Shown one piece after another: positions 15,224 through 21,752 of a DNA stretch of 33,132 nucleotides. Source of the stretch: Pseudomonadota bacterium (GTDB taxonomy: Bacteria; Vulcanimicrobiota; Vulcanimicrobiia; Eremiobacterales; Eremiobacteraceae); assembly GCA_021325335.1 (NCBI GenBank), contig JAJPHJ010000068.1:1-33132 (forward strand), in the 5' to 3' direction. The position numbers were made by a program, and so were the translations under genes. Numbering within the stretch: the stretch's first letter is position 1; every line of letters starts with the position of its first letter. The notes under the pieces are model-generated. The model made no database searches. It had not been told where the DNA came from and worked only from the letters and a program-made list of their open reading frames with translations.

Positions 15224-16761
15224 CGCCCCAGCACCTGAACCACGACGCTGCGCTCGCGCGGCGAGCACAGCTCGATGAGGAAGATGCGCTGCCAGCGGCC
15301 CAGCTCCAGGCGACCGTCGGTGACGGGAACCGTCTCGCTCGAGGACAGGAGCAGATGACGGCAGTGCGCGTGACCGTTGATCGGCTCGTCAGGCGGCGTG
15401 TTGCGCCGTCGCGACAGGTCGTCGTGCTCGTAGAGCCCTGTCGCCGCCGGCACGAGACGGTCGAGCAGGCGCGAGAAATCGCCGAGCAGCAGCTCTTCGT
15501 TCTCGTTGACGCGGATCGCGGCCGTCGTGTGCAACGAGTACACGTGCACGACGCCGTTGCGCACTCCCGACGCTGACAAGACGCTCGCCACGTCATCCGT
15601 GATGTCCACGAACGACCCCGCTTGGCGCGTCTTGTAATGAAGGCGCCCGACCGTCGGCCGCGGAGCCTCGAGTTCTCCGTCGCGCTGCAACCACGAGGTC
15701 TGCTGCAACTCGGCGATCGTGCGCGTGCCGACGGCGAACATGCAGACCCGCAGCACTTCGATGAGCTCGGATGCCAGATCGTGGACCGCGCTGGCGCTTT
15801 GCGCCGCGGCGCGCAAGAAGGGAGCGGCCATGCCCACGAGGTCAGCGCCAAGCGCAACGGCTTTTGCCAGGTCGATCCCGTCGCGGATGCCGCCGCTTGC
15901 GAAGATCAACCCCTCCGGCGCGGCGCGGCGCGCCGCCGTCAATGCAGCGGCTGTTGGAATCCCCCAACCGGAGAACGCGCCGGCCACGCGCGCGCGAACC
16001 GGGTCGCTGATCCGATGGCGTTCGACTTCGCTCCACGACGTGCCGCCGGCACCGGCGACGTCGACCGCGCTGACCCCGGCGTCGAACAACGCCCGGACGA
16101 TGTCCGGGGCGATCCCCCATCCGACTTCCTTGACGACGACCGGAACGTCGAGCGTGCTACAGACGGCCGCGATCTTCGGAAGCAATCCCGAGAAATTCGC
16201 ATCCCCGCCCGGCTGGAGCGCTTCCTGCAAGGCGTTGAGGTGCAACACGAGCGCATCGGCATCGAGTTGCGAGACGAGACGCATGCAATCGTCTGCGTCA
16301 TAGCCGCGGTTGAGCTGCACGGCGCCGAGGTTGGCGAACAGCGCGACATCGGGCGCAAGCTTGCGGACCGCGAACGAGTCGAGCAGATCGGGATGTTCGA
16401 ACAGCACGCGACCGGAACCCAACCCAAGCGCGAGCCCGGCTTCCTGCGCCGCGCGCGCCAAGTTGCGATTGATACGCCGCGCCTCGTCCGTGCCACCCGT
16501 CATGCACGAGATGAGGAGCGGGGCGGCAAGCGCGCGCCCAAAAATGCTCGTCGAGGTCTCGATCTCCGCGAGGTCGACGTCGGGCAGAGCGCGATGGATG
16601 AAACGATAGTCGTCAAAGCCGTTGCCGACGCCCTTGCCGGCTACGTCCGCTTCCAGGTTGATGCGGATGTGATCCGCCTTGCGCGATGCGGTTCCGTCTC
16701 CGCTCGCTTTTGCGGTTTGCAGCTGGCGGCCGTCCTGTCTATCGACACCGACGTGCGACAT
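15220..16761 (-). CDS. fni: Fusion: type 2 isopentenyl-diphosphate isomerase + YjbQ/UPF0047 domain
   Basis: Residues about 20-360 are a type 2 (FMN- and NADPH-dependent) IPP isomerase. Motifs are RKADHIRINL (27-36), CMTGG (86-90), the active-site HLNALQEALQPGGD (174-187), VKEVGWG (210-216), AGAGGTSW (236-243) and the FMN phosphate loop ASGGIRDGID (288-297). Residues about 372-513 are a complete YjbQ (UPF0047) domain: LHTTAAIRVNENE (410-422), YEHDDL (444-449), NGHAHCRHLLL (462-472) and RLELGRWQRIFLIEL (484-498). The His/Asn/Glu metal-site residues are kept. A linker at 355-371 joins them, with no internal start or ribosome site at the junction. The isomerase supplies DMAPP for the neighbouring polyprenyl synthase and squalene genes. 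The YjbQ role here is unknown; the family shows weak thiamine-phosphate synthase activity. Start ATG 16761 overlaps the upstream gene by 23 bp. Confidence 0.92.
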   Translation of the reverse strand: MSHVGVDRQDGRQLQTAKASGDGTASRKADHIRINLEADVAGKGVGNGFDDYRFIHRALPDVDLAEIETSTSIFGRALAAPLLISCMTGGTDEARRINRNLARAAQEAGLALGLGSGRVLFEHPDLLDSFAVRKLAPDVALFANLGAVQLNRGYDADDCMRLVSQLDADALVLHLNALQEALQPGGDANFSGLLPKIAAVCSTLDVPVVVKEVGWGIAPDIVRALFDAGVSAVDVAGAGGTSWSEVERHRISDPVRARVAGAFSGWGIPTAAALTAARRAAPEGLIFASGGIRDGIDLAKAVALGADLVGMAAPFLRAAAQSASAVHDLASELIEVLRVCMFAVGTRTIAELQQTSWLQRDGELEAPRPTVGRLHYKTRQAGSFVDITDDVASVLSASGVRNGVVHVYSLHTTAAIRVNENEELLLGDFSRLLDRLVPAATGLYEHDDLSRRRNTPPDEPINGHAHCRHLLLSSSETVPVTDGRLELGRWQRIFLIELCSPRERSVVVQVLGR

Positions 16762-17797
16762 AATGCGTCACCTCGAGGAACTGGTCGATGTGCTGACGGG
16801 GAAGCCCGCTCGTCTCCACGATGCGCGCCGCCCTGTCAGCAAAGTGTTGTGATGCGCCGCGGGTGAGGTCGGCTCCGCCTGCCGCTTCGAGCAATGCCCG
16901 AATCTCAGGCATGCGGTCACCCGTCCCGCGTGGCACCGCGAAAAGCTCGCGCAGTTGCTCCCGCTCGCGCTCGCCCATCGCCGCGTAGCCGGCCACGACG
17001 GGAAAGGTCAGCTTGCAGCGGCCCAAGTCGCCGCTCGAAGATTTTCCTGTGATCGCAGAGTCGCCCCACGTGCCCAGCCAATCGTCGCGGATCTGGAAGG
17101 CGACACCGAGCAACGTGCCTGCGTGGGCCAGCCGCGCGGCAAGCGCGCTGTCGGCGCCCGCCATGACCGCTCCCGCTTGCAGGCTGGCTCCGATCAATGC
17201 TCCGGTTTTCGCTCGAACCATGCGCAGGTAAGCGCGCAGCGGGGTTTCGGGTTTGCCTTCAAAGCGCAGGTCGAGCGACTGACCTTCGACGACGACGAGC
17301 ACCGCATTCGCGATGAGCCGCGCCGCGCGTAACTGGCGCTCGGGATACTTGCCGTCCGCCGCCGTCAGCGTCGCGAAGGCCTTGGCGAACAAGGCGTCTC
17401 CCGCATTGATGCCCTGCGCGAGGCCCCACACCGCCCACACCGTGTCGCGGCCTCGCCGGCTGCGATCGCCGTCCTGAATATCGTCGTGCACGAGCGTGAA
17501 ATTGTGCACCCATTCGAGTCCGGCGGCAGCCGGAAGCGCCGTCTCGGCTGGGCTGCCGCACGCCTCGCAGGCCCACAGGCAAAGGGCCGGGCGTAGGAGC
17601 TTGCCGGGCGAGCCCTGCAAGGGTCGACCGCTTTGATCCGTCCACCCCATGTGGTACGCGATCATCTTCGAGCTGAAAGAGCCGTTGACGGGCGCTTTTG
17701 CTCGCAGCTGCCCGACGATCGTGTCGGTGTAGGAGGTCAAGATCGATGGATTGCCGTCACCACCGCTCGTCGCGCCTGCCAGCGTCTCGTAGGCCAC
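16739..17797 (-). CDS. Short-chain polyprenyl diphosphate synthase (class I trans-isoprenyl synthase)
   Basis: This enzyme condenses IPP with allylic diphosphates, most likely giving farnesyl or geranylgeranyl diphosphate. The 352-residue product has GKLLRPALCL (65-74), the first aspartate-rich motif DDIQD (105-109) followed by RSRRG, EGQSLDL (171-177), and a second motif FQIRDDWLGTWGD (234-246). The last is the DDxLGxxGD variant common in some high-GC phyla rather than DDxxD. The start is GTG 17797, chosen for the strong TAGGAG seven bases upstream; the frame is open beyond it but lies in the intergenic region. It is the first gene of the long run. Position before the squalene genes argues for an FPP supply, but product chain length is not settled by sequence reading. 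Confidence 0.93.
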   Translation of the reverse strand: MAYETLAGATSGGDGNPSILTSYTDTIVGQLRAKAPVNGSFSSKMIAYHMGWTDQSGRPLQGSPGKLLRPALCLWACEACGSPAETALPAAAGLEWVHNFTLVHDDIQDGDRSRRGRDTVWAVWGLAQGINAGDALFAKAFATLTAADGKYPERQLRAARLIANAVLVVVEGQSLDLRFEGKPETPLRAYLRMVRAKTGALIGASLQAGAVMAGADSALAARLAHAGTLLGVAFQIRDDWLGTWGDSAITGKSSSGDLGRCKLTFPVVAGYAAMGEREREQLRELFAVPRGTGDRMPEIRALLEAAGGADLTRGASQHFADRAARIVETSGLPRQHIDQFLEVTHYVARRCR

Positions 17798-17804
17798 GTG
17801 GGAA

Positions 17805-17810
17805 CTCCTA
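17805..17810 (-). promoter_or_regulatory. Ribosome binding site deciding the start of the polyprenyl synthase
   Basis: TAGGAG on the minus strand lies seven bases before the GTG at 17797. It is one of the clearest Shine-Dalgarno sites in the window and excludes the longer open frame that runs to 18043. Confidence 0.8.
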
Positions 17811-18010
17811 AGAGGCTCGGGCCTGCATACGAATGGAAGATGAAAACGATGATGGACGGGTAACCTGTCTGCAGTCCAAGTGCGTTGCGTTTCTTTTGTC
17901 GGACCCACATCCCTCCGCAGCTTCCGGCAAGACAAGCACCTCTTATAGAAGAAAAAAACTGCTGCGCGCGCTGTGCTCCGCGTCAACGAAATGCGACCAA
18001 TCGCCGCATC

Positions 18011-18024
18011 GTACCATTCGGTAC
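18011..18024. promoter_or_regulatory. Inverted repeat GTACC-ATTC-GGTAC, possible operator
   Basis: Perfect 5-bp arms (18011-18015 and 18020-18024) flank a 4-base spacer, 36 bases before the hpnJ start. The size and position would suit a regulator site, but a short palindrome like this can arise by chance. Confidence 0.3.
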
Positions 18025-18059
18025 CGTGAAGCGCTTGGTTCAAAGGAAGTTCCGGGGTT

Positions 18060-19538
18060 ATGGAAATGTCTCAGTCGATGAAGACGCTATTTGTGAACCC
18101 GCCGAGTTTCGAGGGTTTTGACGGCGGAGCTGGCTCTCGCTATCAAGCGCGCCGCGAGATCCGCTCGTTTTGGTACCCCACGTGGCTCGCTCAGCCGGCA
18201 GCCATGGTGCCGGGAAGCCGATTGATCGACGCGCCACCTGACGGACTCACCGTCGAAGAAGTCGCGCCGCTGGCCAAGGACTACGAGCTCGTCGTCATGC
18301 ATACGAGCACGCCTTCGTTTCACAACGATGCGAAGTTCGCCGCCCGGTTGAAACAAGAAAATCCGGATGTCATGGTGGGAATGGTCGGCGCACACGTCGG
18401 CGTGCTGCCGCTGGAATCGATGAAGGCCGCACCCGCGGTCGATTGGATGGCCCTCGGAGAATTCGATCACATCTGCCTCGACATCGCCTCGCACAAGCCG
18501 CTCGAAGAGACGCCGGGCATCATCTTCCGCCGCGGCAGCAGTATCGAATACACGCCGAAGCGGCCGACCCTCGAGGACATGGACTCCCTGCCCACGGTCA
18601 TCGAGGTGTACAAGCGCGACCTGACCGTTGAAAATTATTTCATCGGCTACTTGCGACATCCATATCTATCGCTTTACACCGGCCGAGGCTGCCGCTCGAA
18701 GTGCACTTTCTGCCTCTGGCCTCAGACCGTCGGCGGTCACGTGTATCGCGTCCGCAGCGTGGCCAGCGTCGAAGCCGAGATGACGCTCGCGAAGAAGTAT
18801 TTCCCGCAGGTCCGCGAGTTTTTTTTCGACGACGACACGTTCACGGACGATCTGCCGCGCGCCGAGGAGATAGCGCGCCGCTTGGGGCGTCTCGGATTGA
18901 CGTGGTCCTGCAACGCGAAAGCCATCGTGCCGCGCAAGACGCTCGAGATCATGAAGGCGAACGGCCTGCGCCTCTTGCTCGTCGGATACGAATCGGGGAA
19001 CCAGCAGATCTTGAACAATATCAAGAAGGGCGTGCGCCTCGACATCGCCCGGCGCTTCTCGCGCGATTGCCGGGAACTGGGCATCACCGTCCACGGCACG
19101 TTCATCGTCGGTCTCCCCGGGGAGACAACCGAGACCATCCGCGAGACGATTCGCTTCGCCTGCGAGGTCGAGCCTGAAACGATTCAGGTGTCGCTCGCGG
19201 CACCGTATCCCGGCACCGAGCTCTTCCGGCAGGCGCAGGAGCAAGGCTGGCTATCGATTCAAAGCGATGGCCTCGTGGACGATCACGGCATCCAAGCCGC
19301 AGCGCTCAACTATCCGCACCTCAGCTCGACCGTCATCTTCAACTCGCTCGACGAGTTCTATCGCAGGTTCTACTTCCGGCCGCGCAAGATGATCTCACTG
19401 TTCGGCGGCATGCTGCGCGACCCGCAAGTCATGAAGCGGCGCTTACGCGAGGGCGCGGAGTTCTTCAAGTTCCTGCGCGAAAGAAAGAACCCCCACGCGG
19501 AGGGGGTTGATGCGAAGATCCCTGCCGCGGTGGGTTAG
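18060..19538 (+). CDS. hpnJ: Hopanoid biosynthesis radical SAM protein HpnJ
   Basis: HpnJ is a B12-binding-type radical SAM protein required in other bacteria for cyclitol-ether modification of bacteriohopanetetrol. The 492-residue product begins with the characteristic MKTLFVNPPSFEGFDGG and SRYQARREIRSFWYPTW blocks. The N-terminal part (about 1-190) is the cobalamin-binding-like domain. The radical SAM cysteines are C211, C215 and C218 (CRSKCTFC), followed by the GYESGNQQIL and HGTFIVGLPGET motifs of the barrel. I used ATG 18060 with AAAGGAAG about 10 bases upstream; ATG 18066 or 18078 are alternatives. Its usual partners HpnI and HpnK are not in the window. It overlaps ispH by 4 bp at the 3' end, tail to tail. 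Confidence 0.94.
   Translation: MEMSQSMKTLFVNPPSFEGFDGGAGSRYQARREIRSFWYPTWLAQPAAMVPGSRLIDAPPDGLTVEEVAPLAKDYELVVMHTSTPSFHNDAKFAARLKQENPDVMVGMVGAHVGVLPLESMKAAPAVDWMALGEFDHICLDIASHKPLEETPGIIFRRGSSIEYTPKRPTLEDMDSLPTVIEVYKRDLTVENYFIGYLRHPYLSLYTGRGCRSKCTFCLWPQTVGGHVYRVRSVASVEAEMTLAKKYFPQVREFFFDDDTFTDDLPRAEEIARRLGRLGLTWSCNAKAIVPRKTLEIMKANGLRLLLVGYESGNQQILNNIKKGVRLDIARRFSRDCRELGITVHGTFIVGLPGETTETIRETIRFACEVEPETIQVSLAAPYPGTELFRQAQEQGWLSIQSDGLVDDHGIQAAALNYPHLSSTVIFNSLDEFYRRFYFRPRKMISLFGGMLRDPQVMKRRLREGAEFFKFLRERKNPHAEGVDAKIPAAVG
19480..19508 (-). terminator. Probable intrinsic terminator of the ispH operon, inside hpnJ
   Basis: On the minus strand AACCCCC, a 7-base loop and GGGGGTT form a perfect 7-bp stem (19488-19494 with 19502-19508), followed by CTTTCTTT (19480-19487). 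It starts about 27 bases after the ispH stop and lies within the last codons of hpnJ on the other strand. Confidence 0.6.
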
Positions 19539-20386
19539 ATCGCTTCTGCTTGCGGGAACCAGTCCATCAACTGGTCGATGACGTCGTCCGCCAAGAATCC
19601 GGGCGTTGAAGCGCCGGTCGCGATGCCCACGCGCTCGTCGCCGCAAAACCAATCGCGCTGCAGATCTTCGGGTTTCTCGATCAAGTAGGCTTTGCTGCCT
19701 TGCGTCTGCGCGATCTCGGCCAGGTGACGCGTGTTGGCCGACTTCGAACCACCGATGACGATCATCGTGTCCACTTCAGAGGCGAGGTCTTGGGCTGATT
19801 TCTGGCGCCCTTGCGTGTCCGAGCAAATCGTGTTGAAGACGCGGGTCTCGTAGTTCATCGCCGAGATCTTCCCGACGAGCTCGCGGAACTTGTCTCCGTT
19901 CAGCGTGCTTTGGGACACGATCGCGATGCGCCGGGCCTTGCGGATCTGGGTGTCGTCTGCCGGCCATTCGTTGAGGATGATGGCGCCTGGCGCGTGGCCT
20001 GCGATGCCCTTGACTTCCGGGTGGTTCGGGTCGCCGAGGATGACCACCGTGCGCCCCTCCTCGGACAGCCGCTTGGCGAGCCGCTGCGTGCGCGTGACCA
20101 TCGGACAGGTGGCGTCTACGACGCGCAGACCTTTGGACTCGGCCGCCTCGATCGTCTGCGGGGGCAAGCCGTGCGCGCGGATGAAGAGCGTTCCCGACTC
20201 GATGTCTTCGAGCGAGTCGACGTTGTGCAGTCCTTTGTCTTCGAGTTCCTTGACGATGAGCGGGTTGTGCACGATGTTGCCCATCGTGTGGACGTCGCTG
20301 CGTTCGGCCGTCTCCGAGAGGGCCTTCTTATACGTCAGCTCAACGCCGAAGCAGAACCCCTGAGTCCGCGCTTTTTGTATCTGCAT
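19535..20386 (-). CDS. ispH: 4-hydroxy-3-methylbut-2-enyl diphosphate reductase
   Basis: IspH carries out the last step of the DXP (MEP) pathway, reducing HMBPP to IPP and DMAPP with a [4Fe-4S] cluster. The 283-residue protein has the three cluster cysteines C12 (GFCFGV), C94 (DATCP) and C188 (NTICSDT). It also has the substrate histidines in MGNIVHNP and IRAHGLPP, the GDPNHPEVKG loop, and the TGASTPG motif. It makes the C5 units used by the isomerase and polyprenyl synthase across the divergent region. ATG 20386 lies inside the 3' end of plsC (47 bp overlap), with GGAGAGG just before it. Confidence 0.97.
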   Translation of the reverse strand: MQIQKARTQGFCFGVELTYKKALSETAERSDVHTMGNIVHNPLIVKELEDKGLHNVDSLEDIESGTLFIRAHGLPPQTIEAAESKGLRVVDATCPMVTRTQRLAKRLSEEGRTVVILGDPNHPEVKGIAGHAPGAIILNEWPADDTQIRKARRIAIVSQSTLNGDKFRELVGKISAMNYETRVFNTICSDTQGRQKSAQDLASEVDTMIVIGGSKSANTRHLAEIAQTQGSKAYLIEKPEDLQRDWFCGDERVGIATGASTPGFLADDVIDQLMDWFPQAEAI

Positions 20387-20978
20387 GCCTCTCCATCAAA
20401 TCGGCGATCGCCGCCGCGAGCTGCTGCGTCCAGCCGGTGATCTCGCTTTTCGTTGGTTTTCGTTCCGTTCCCTGGAACTGCATCGGCTCACCGATGCGTA
20501 CTTCGACGTGACTGCCGCGCAGGCGCCTGCTTGCGAAGTTGGTGCCGACGAGCGCCACGGGCACGATTGGGCAGCGCGCCGTCGCTGCGAGCAGCACCGC
20601 ACCGTTGCGGGCCTGCAGGTCGCCGTTGGGATTGCGCCGTCCTTCCGGGAAGATGCCAACCACTTCGCCGCTTCTGAGCAGTCGCAGCGCATGGCGGATC
20701 GCGCCGATATCGGAGCTCTCGCGGTCCACGGGAAACGCGTGCACGGCGCGGATCGCCGGACCGAGCGGCCACATCCCGAAGAGCTCGCGCTTGGCCATGT
20801 AGTTGATCGTGCGTGGAAACCAGGCGCCGAGCACGGGAGGATCCCAGTACGACAGGTGGTTAGAGGCGACCACGAGCCCGCCGTTTATCGGCACGTGTTC
20901 GACACCGCTGACTTTCGCGTCGAAGAACACCGTCGTGAACGGGCGCAGGAACGCTTTTGCAAGACCGTAGAGGTTCAT
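20340..20978 (-). CDS. plsC: 1-acyl-sn-glycerol-3-phosphate acyltransferase
   Basis: The enzyme acylates lysophosphatidic acid to phosphatidic acid at the inner membrane. The 212-residue protein has the acyltransferase motif NHLSYWD (HX4D, His41 and Asp46), the FPEGRR block (FPEG at 110-113) and a conserved hydrophobic PIVPVALVGTN. Length is typical of the short PlsC family. The start ATG 20978 overlaps the stop of cmk as ATGA. The cmk-plsC-ispH order occurs in other bacteria. The last 15 codons overlap the start of ispH. Confidence 0.93.
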   Translation of the reverse strand: MNLYGLAKAFLRPFTTVFFDAKVSGVEHVPINGGLVVASNHLSYWDPPVLGAWFPRTINYMAKRELFGMWPLGPAIRAVHAFPVDRESSDIGAIRHALRLLRSGEVVGIFPEGRRNPNGDLQARNGAVLLAATARCPIVPVALVGTNFASRRLRGSHVEVRIGEPMQFQGTERKPTKSEITGWTQQLAAAIADLMERHADTKSADSGVLLRR

Positions 20979-21673
20979 GGTTGATTTTTTGCGGCAACCG
21001 TGCGTTCGAGCGAATCCGCCACCTCCTCGATCGTCAGATCCGACGTGTCGACGACGATCGCGTCTGGAGCCTTGGCGAGCGGCGAGACCGCGCGCGTGGT
21101 GTCGCGCAGGTCGCGCGCCACGATCTCAGCATGGAGTTCCTCGCGGGTGATGCGGATGCCGGCATCGTGCAGCTCGCGCCAGCGTCGGTCTACCCGAGCG
21201 TCGACGGACGCCGTCAAGAAGAACTTGAAGCGCGCTTGCGGGAGCACGACCGTGCCGATGTCGCGCCCGGCCATGACCACATCGCGATGCAGCGCGAAGG
21301 CGCGCTGGGCCCCGATGAGCCGCTTGCGCACCGCGGGCATCGCCGCGATCGGAGAGACGGCCTGCGAGACCGCAGGCGCGAAGAGCTCCGGTCCGAGCAG
21401 GCGGCCATCAAGCCTGATACGATAGCTGCGAGGATCGCGCTCGTCCGATACGACCTCGGGCAGTGCCCGCTCCGCGAGCGCGTCGACGCCGCGCTCGTCG
21501 TTTGGCTTCACCCCGCTCTGGAGCGCCATGAACGCGACGGCGCGGTAGAGCGCGCCGGTGTCGAGAAATGCGAAGCCGAGCCGCTGAGCAAGCCGTTTGG
21601 CCACCGTGCTCTTCCCCGACGCGACCGGCCCGTCGATTGCGATCTGAACCGGCGCGCGGTCGGGCGTCCTCAT
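20975..21673 (-). CDS. cmk: Cytidylate kinase
   Basis: Cmk phosphorylates CMP and dCMP to their diphosphates. From ATG 21673 the protein has 232 residues. It has the P-loop GPVASGKST (15-23), DTGALYRAVA, the AGRDIGTVV motif and the RDLRDTTRAVSPL region typical of this family. The frame is open further upstream to 21790, but that stretch overlaps the hutH start and lacks homology. No clear Shine-Dalgarno sequence precedes the ATG. It is the first gene of the cmk-plsC-ispH operon; its promoter must lie in the 79 bp shared with hutH. Confidence 0.95.
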   Translation of the reverse strand: MRTPDRAPVQIAIDGPVASGKSTVAKRLAQRLGFAFLDTGALYRAVAFMALQSGVKPNDERGVDALAERALPEVVSDERDPRSYRIRLDGRLLGPELFAPAVSQAVSPIAAMPAVRKRLIGAQRAFALHRDVVMAGRDIGTVVLPQARFKFFLTASVDARVDRRWRELHDAGIRITREELHAEIVARDLRDTTRAVSPLAKAPDAIVVDTSDLTIEEVADSLERTVAAKNQP

Positions 21674-21752
21674 CAGGTATGTGGGTTCGGGCTTGCGAGC
21701 ATGCGACCTTGGTTGCCGGAAGGCGCACGGGGCGAGCCGAACATCGTCGCCG
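21674..21752. promoter_or_regulatory. Divergent intergenic gap between cmk and hutH
   Basis: This 79-bp gap must hold the promoters, or at least the leader, of both the cmk operon and hutHU. I found no clear -35/-10 pair, palindrome or strong Shine-Dalgarno sequence for either gene. Confidence 0.4.

Larger units (their letters stand above)
17798..18059. promoter_or_regulatory. Divergent control region between the hopanoid run and hpnJ
   Basis: This 262-bp stretch between two divergent genes has no convincing open frame and should hold promoters for both. An AT-rich island at 17941-17959 includes TCTT-ATAG-AAGA and a run of seven A's, giving -10-like TATA sequences on both strands, but no good -35 partner was found. 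A separate inverted repeat lies at 18011-18024. AAAGGAAG at 18042-18049 is the ribosome site of hpnJ. Confidence 0.5.

Noticed and set aside
15640-15690. Sequencing error joining two separate genes in the isomerase/YjbQ fusion
   Set aside because: The linker reads smoothly, both domains are complete, no start codon with a ribosome site exists at the junction, and neighbouring overlaps are consistent. It cannot be excluded without raw reads but is not favoured.
17798-18043. 82-residue N-terminal extension of the polyprenyl synthase
   Set aside because: A strong TAGGAG site seven bases before GTG 17797 sets the start, and the extension has no homology and lies in the divergent control region.
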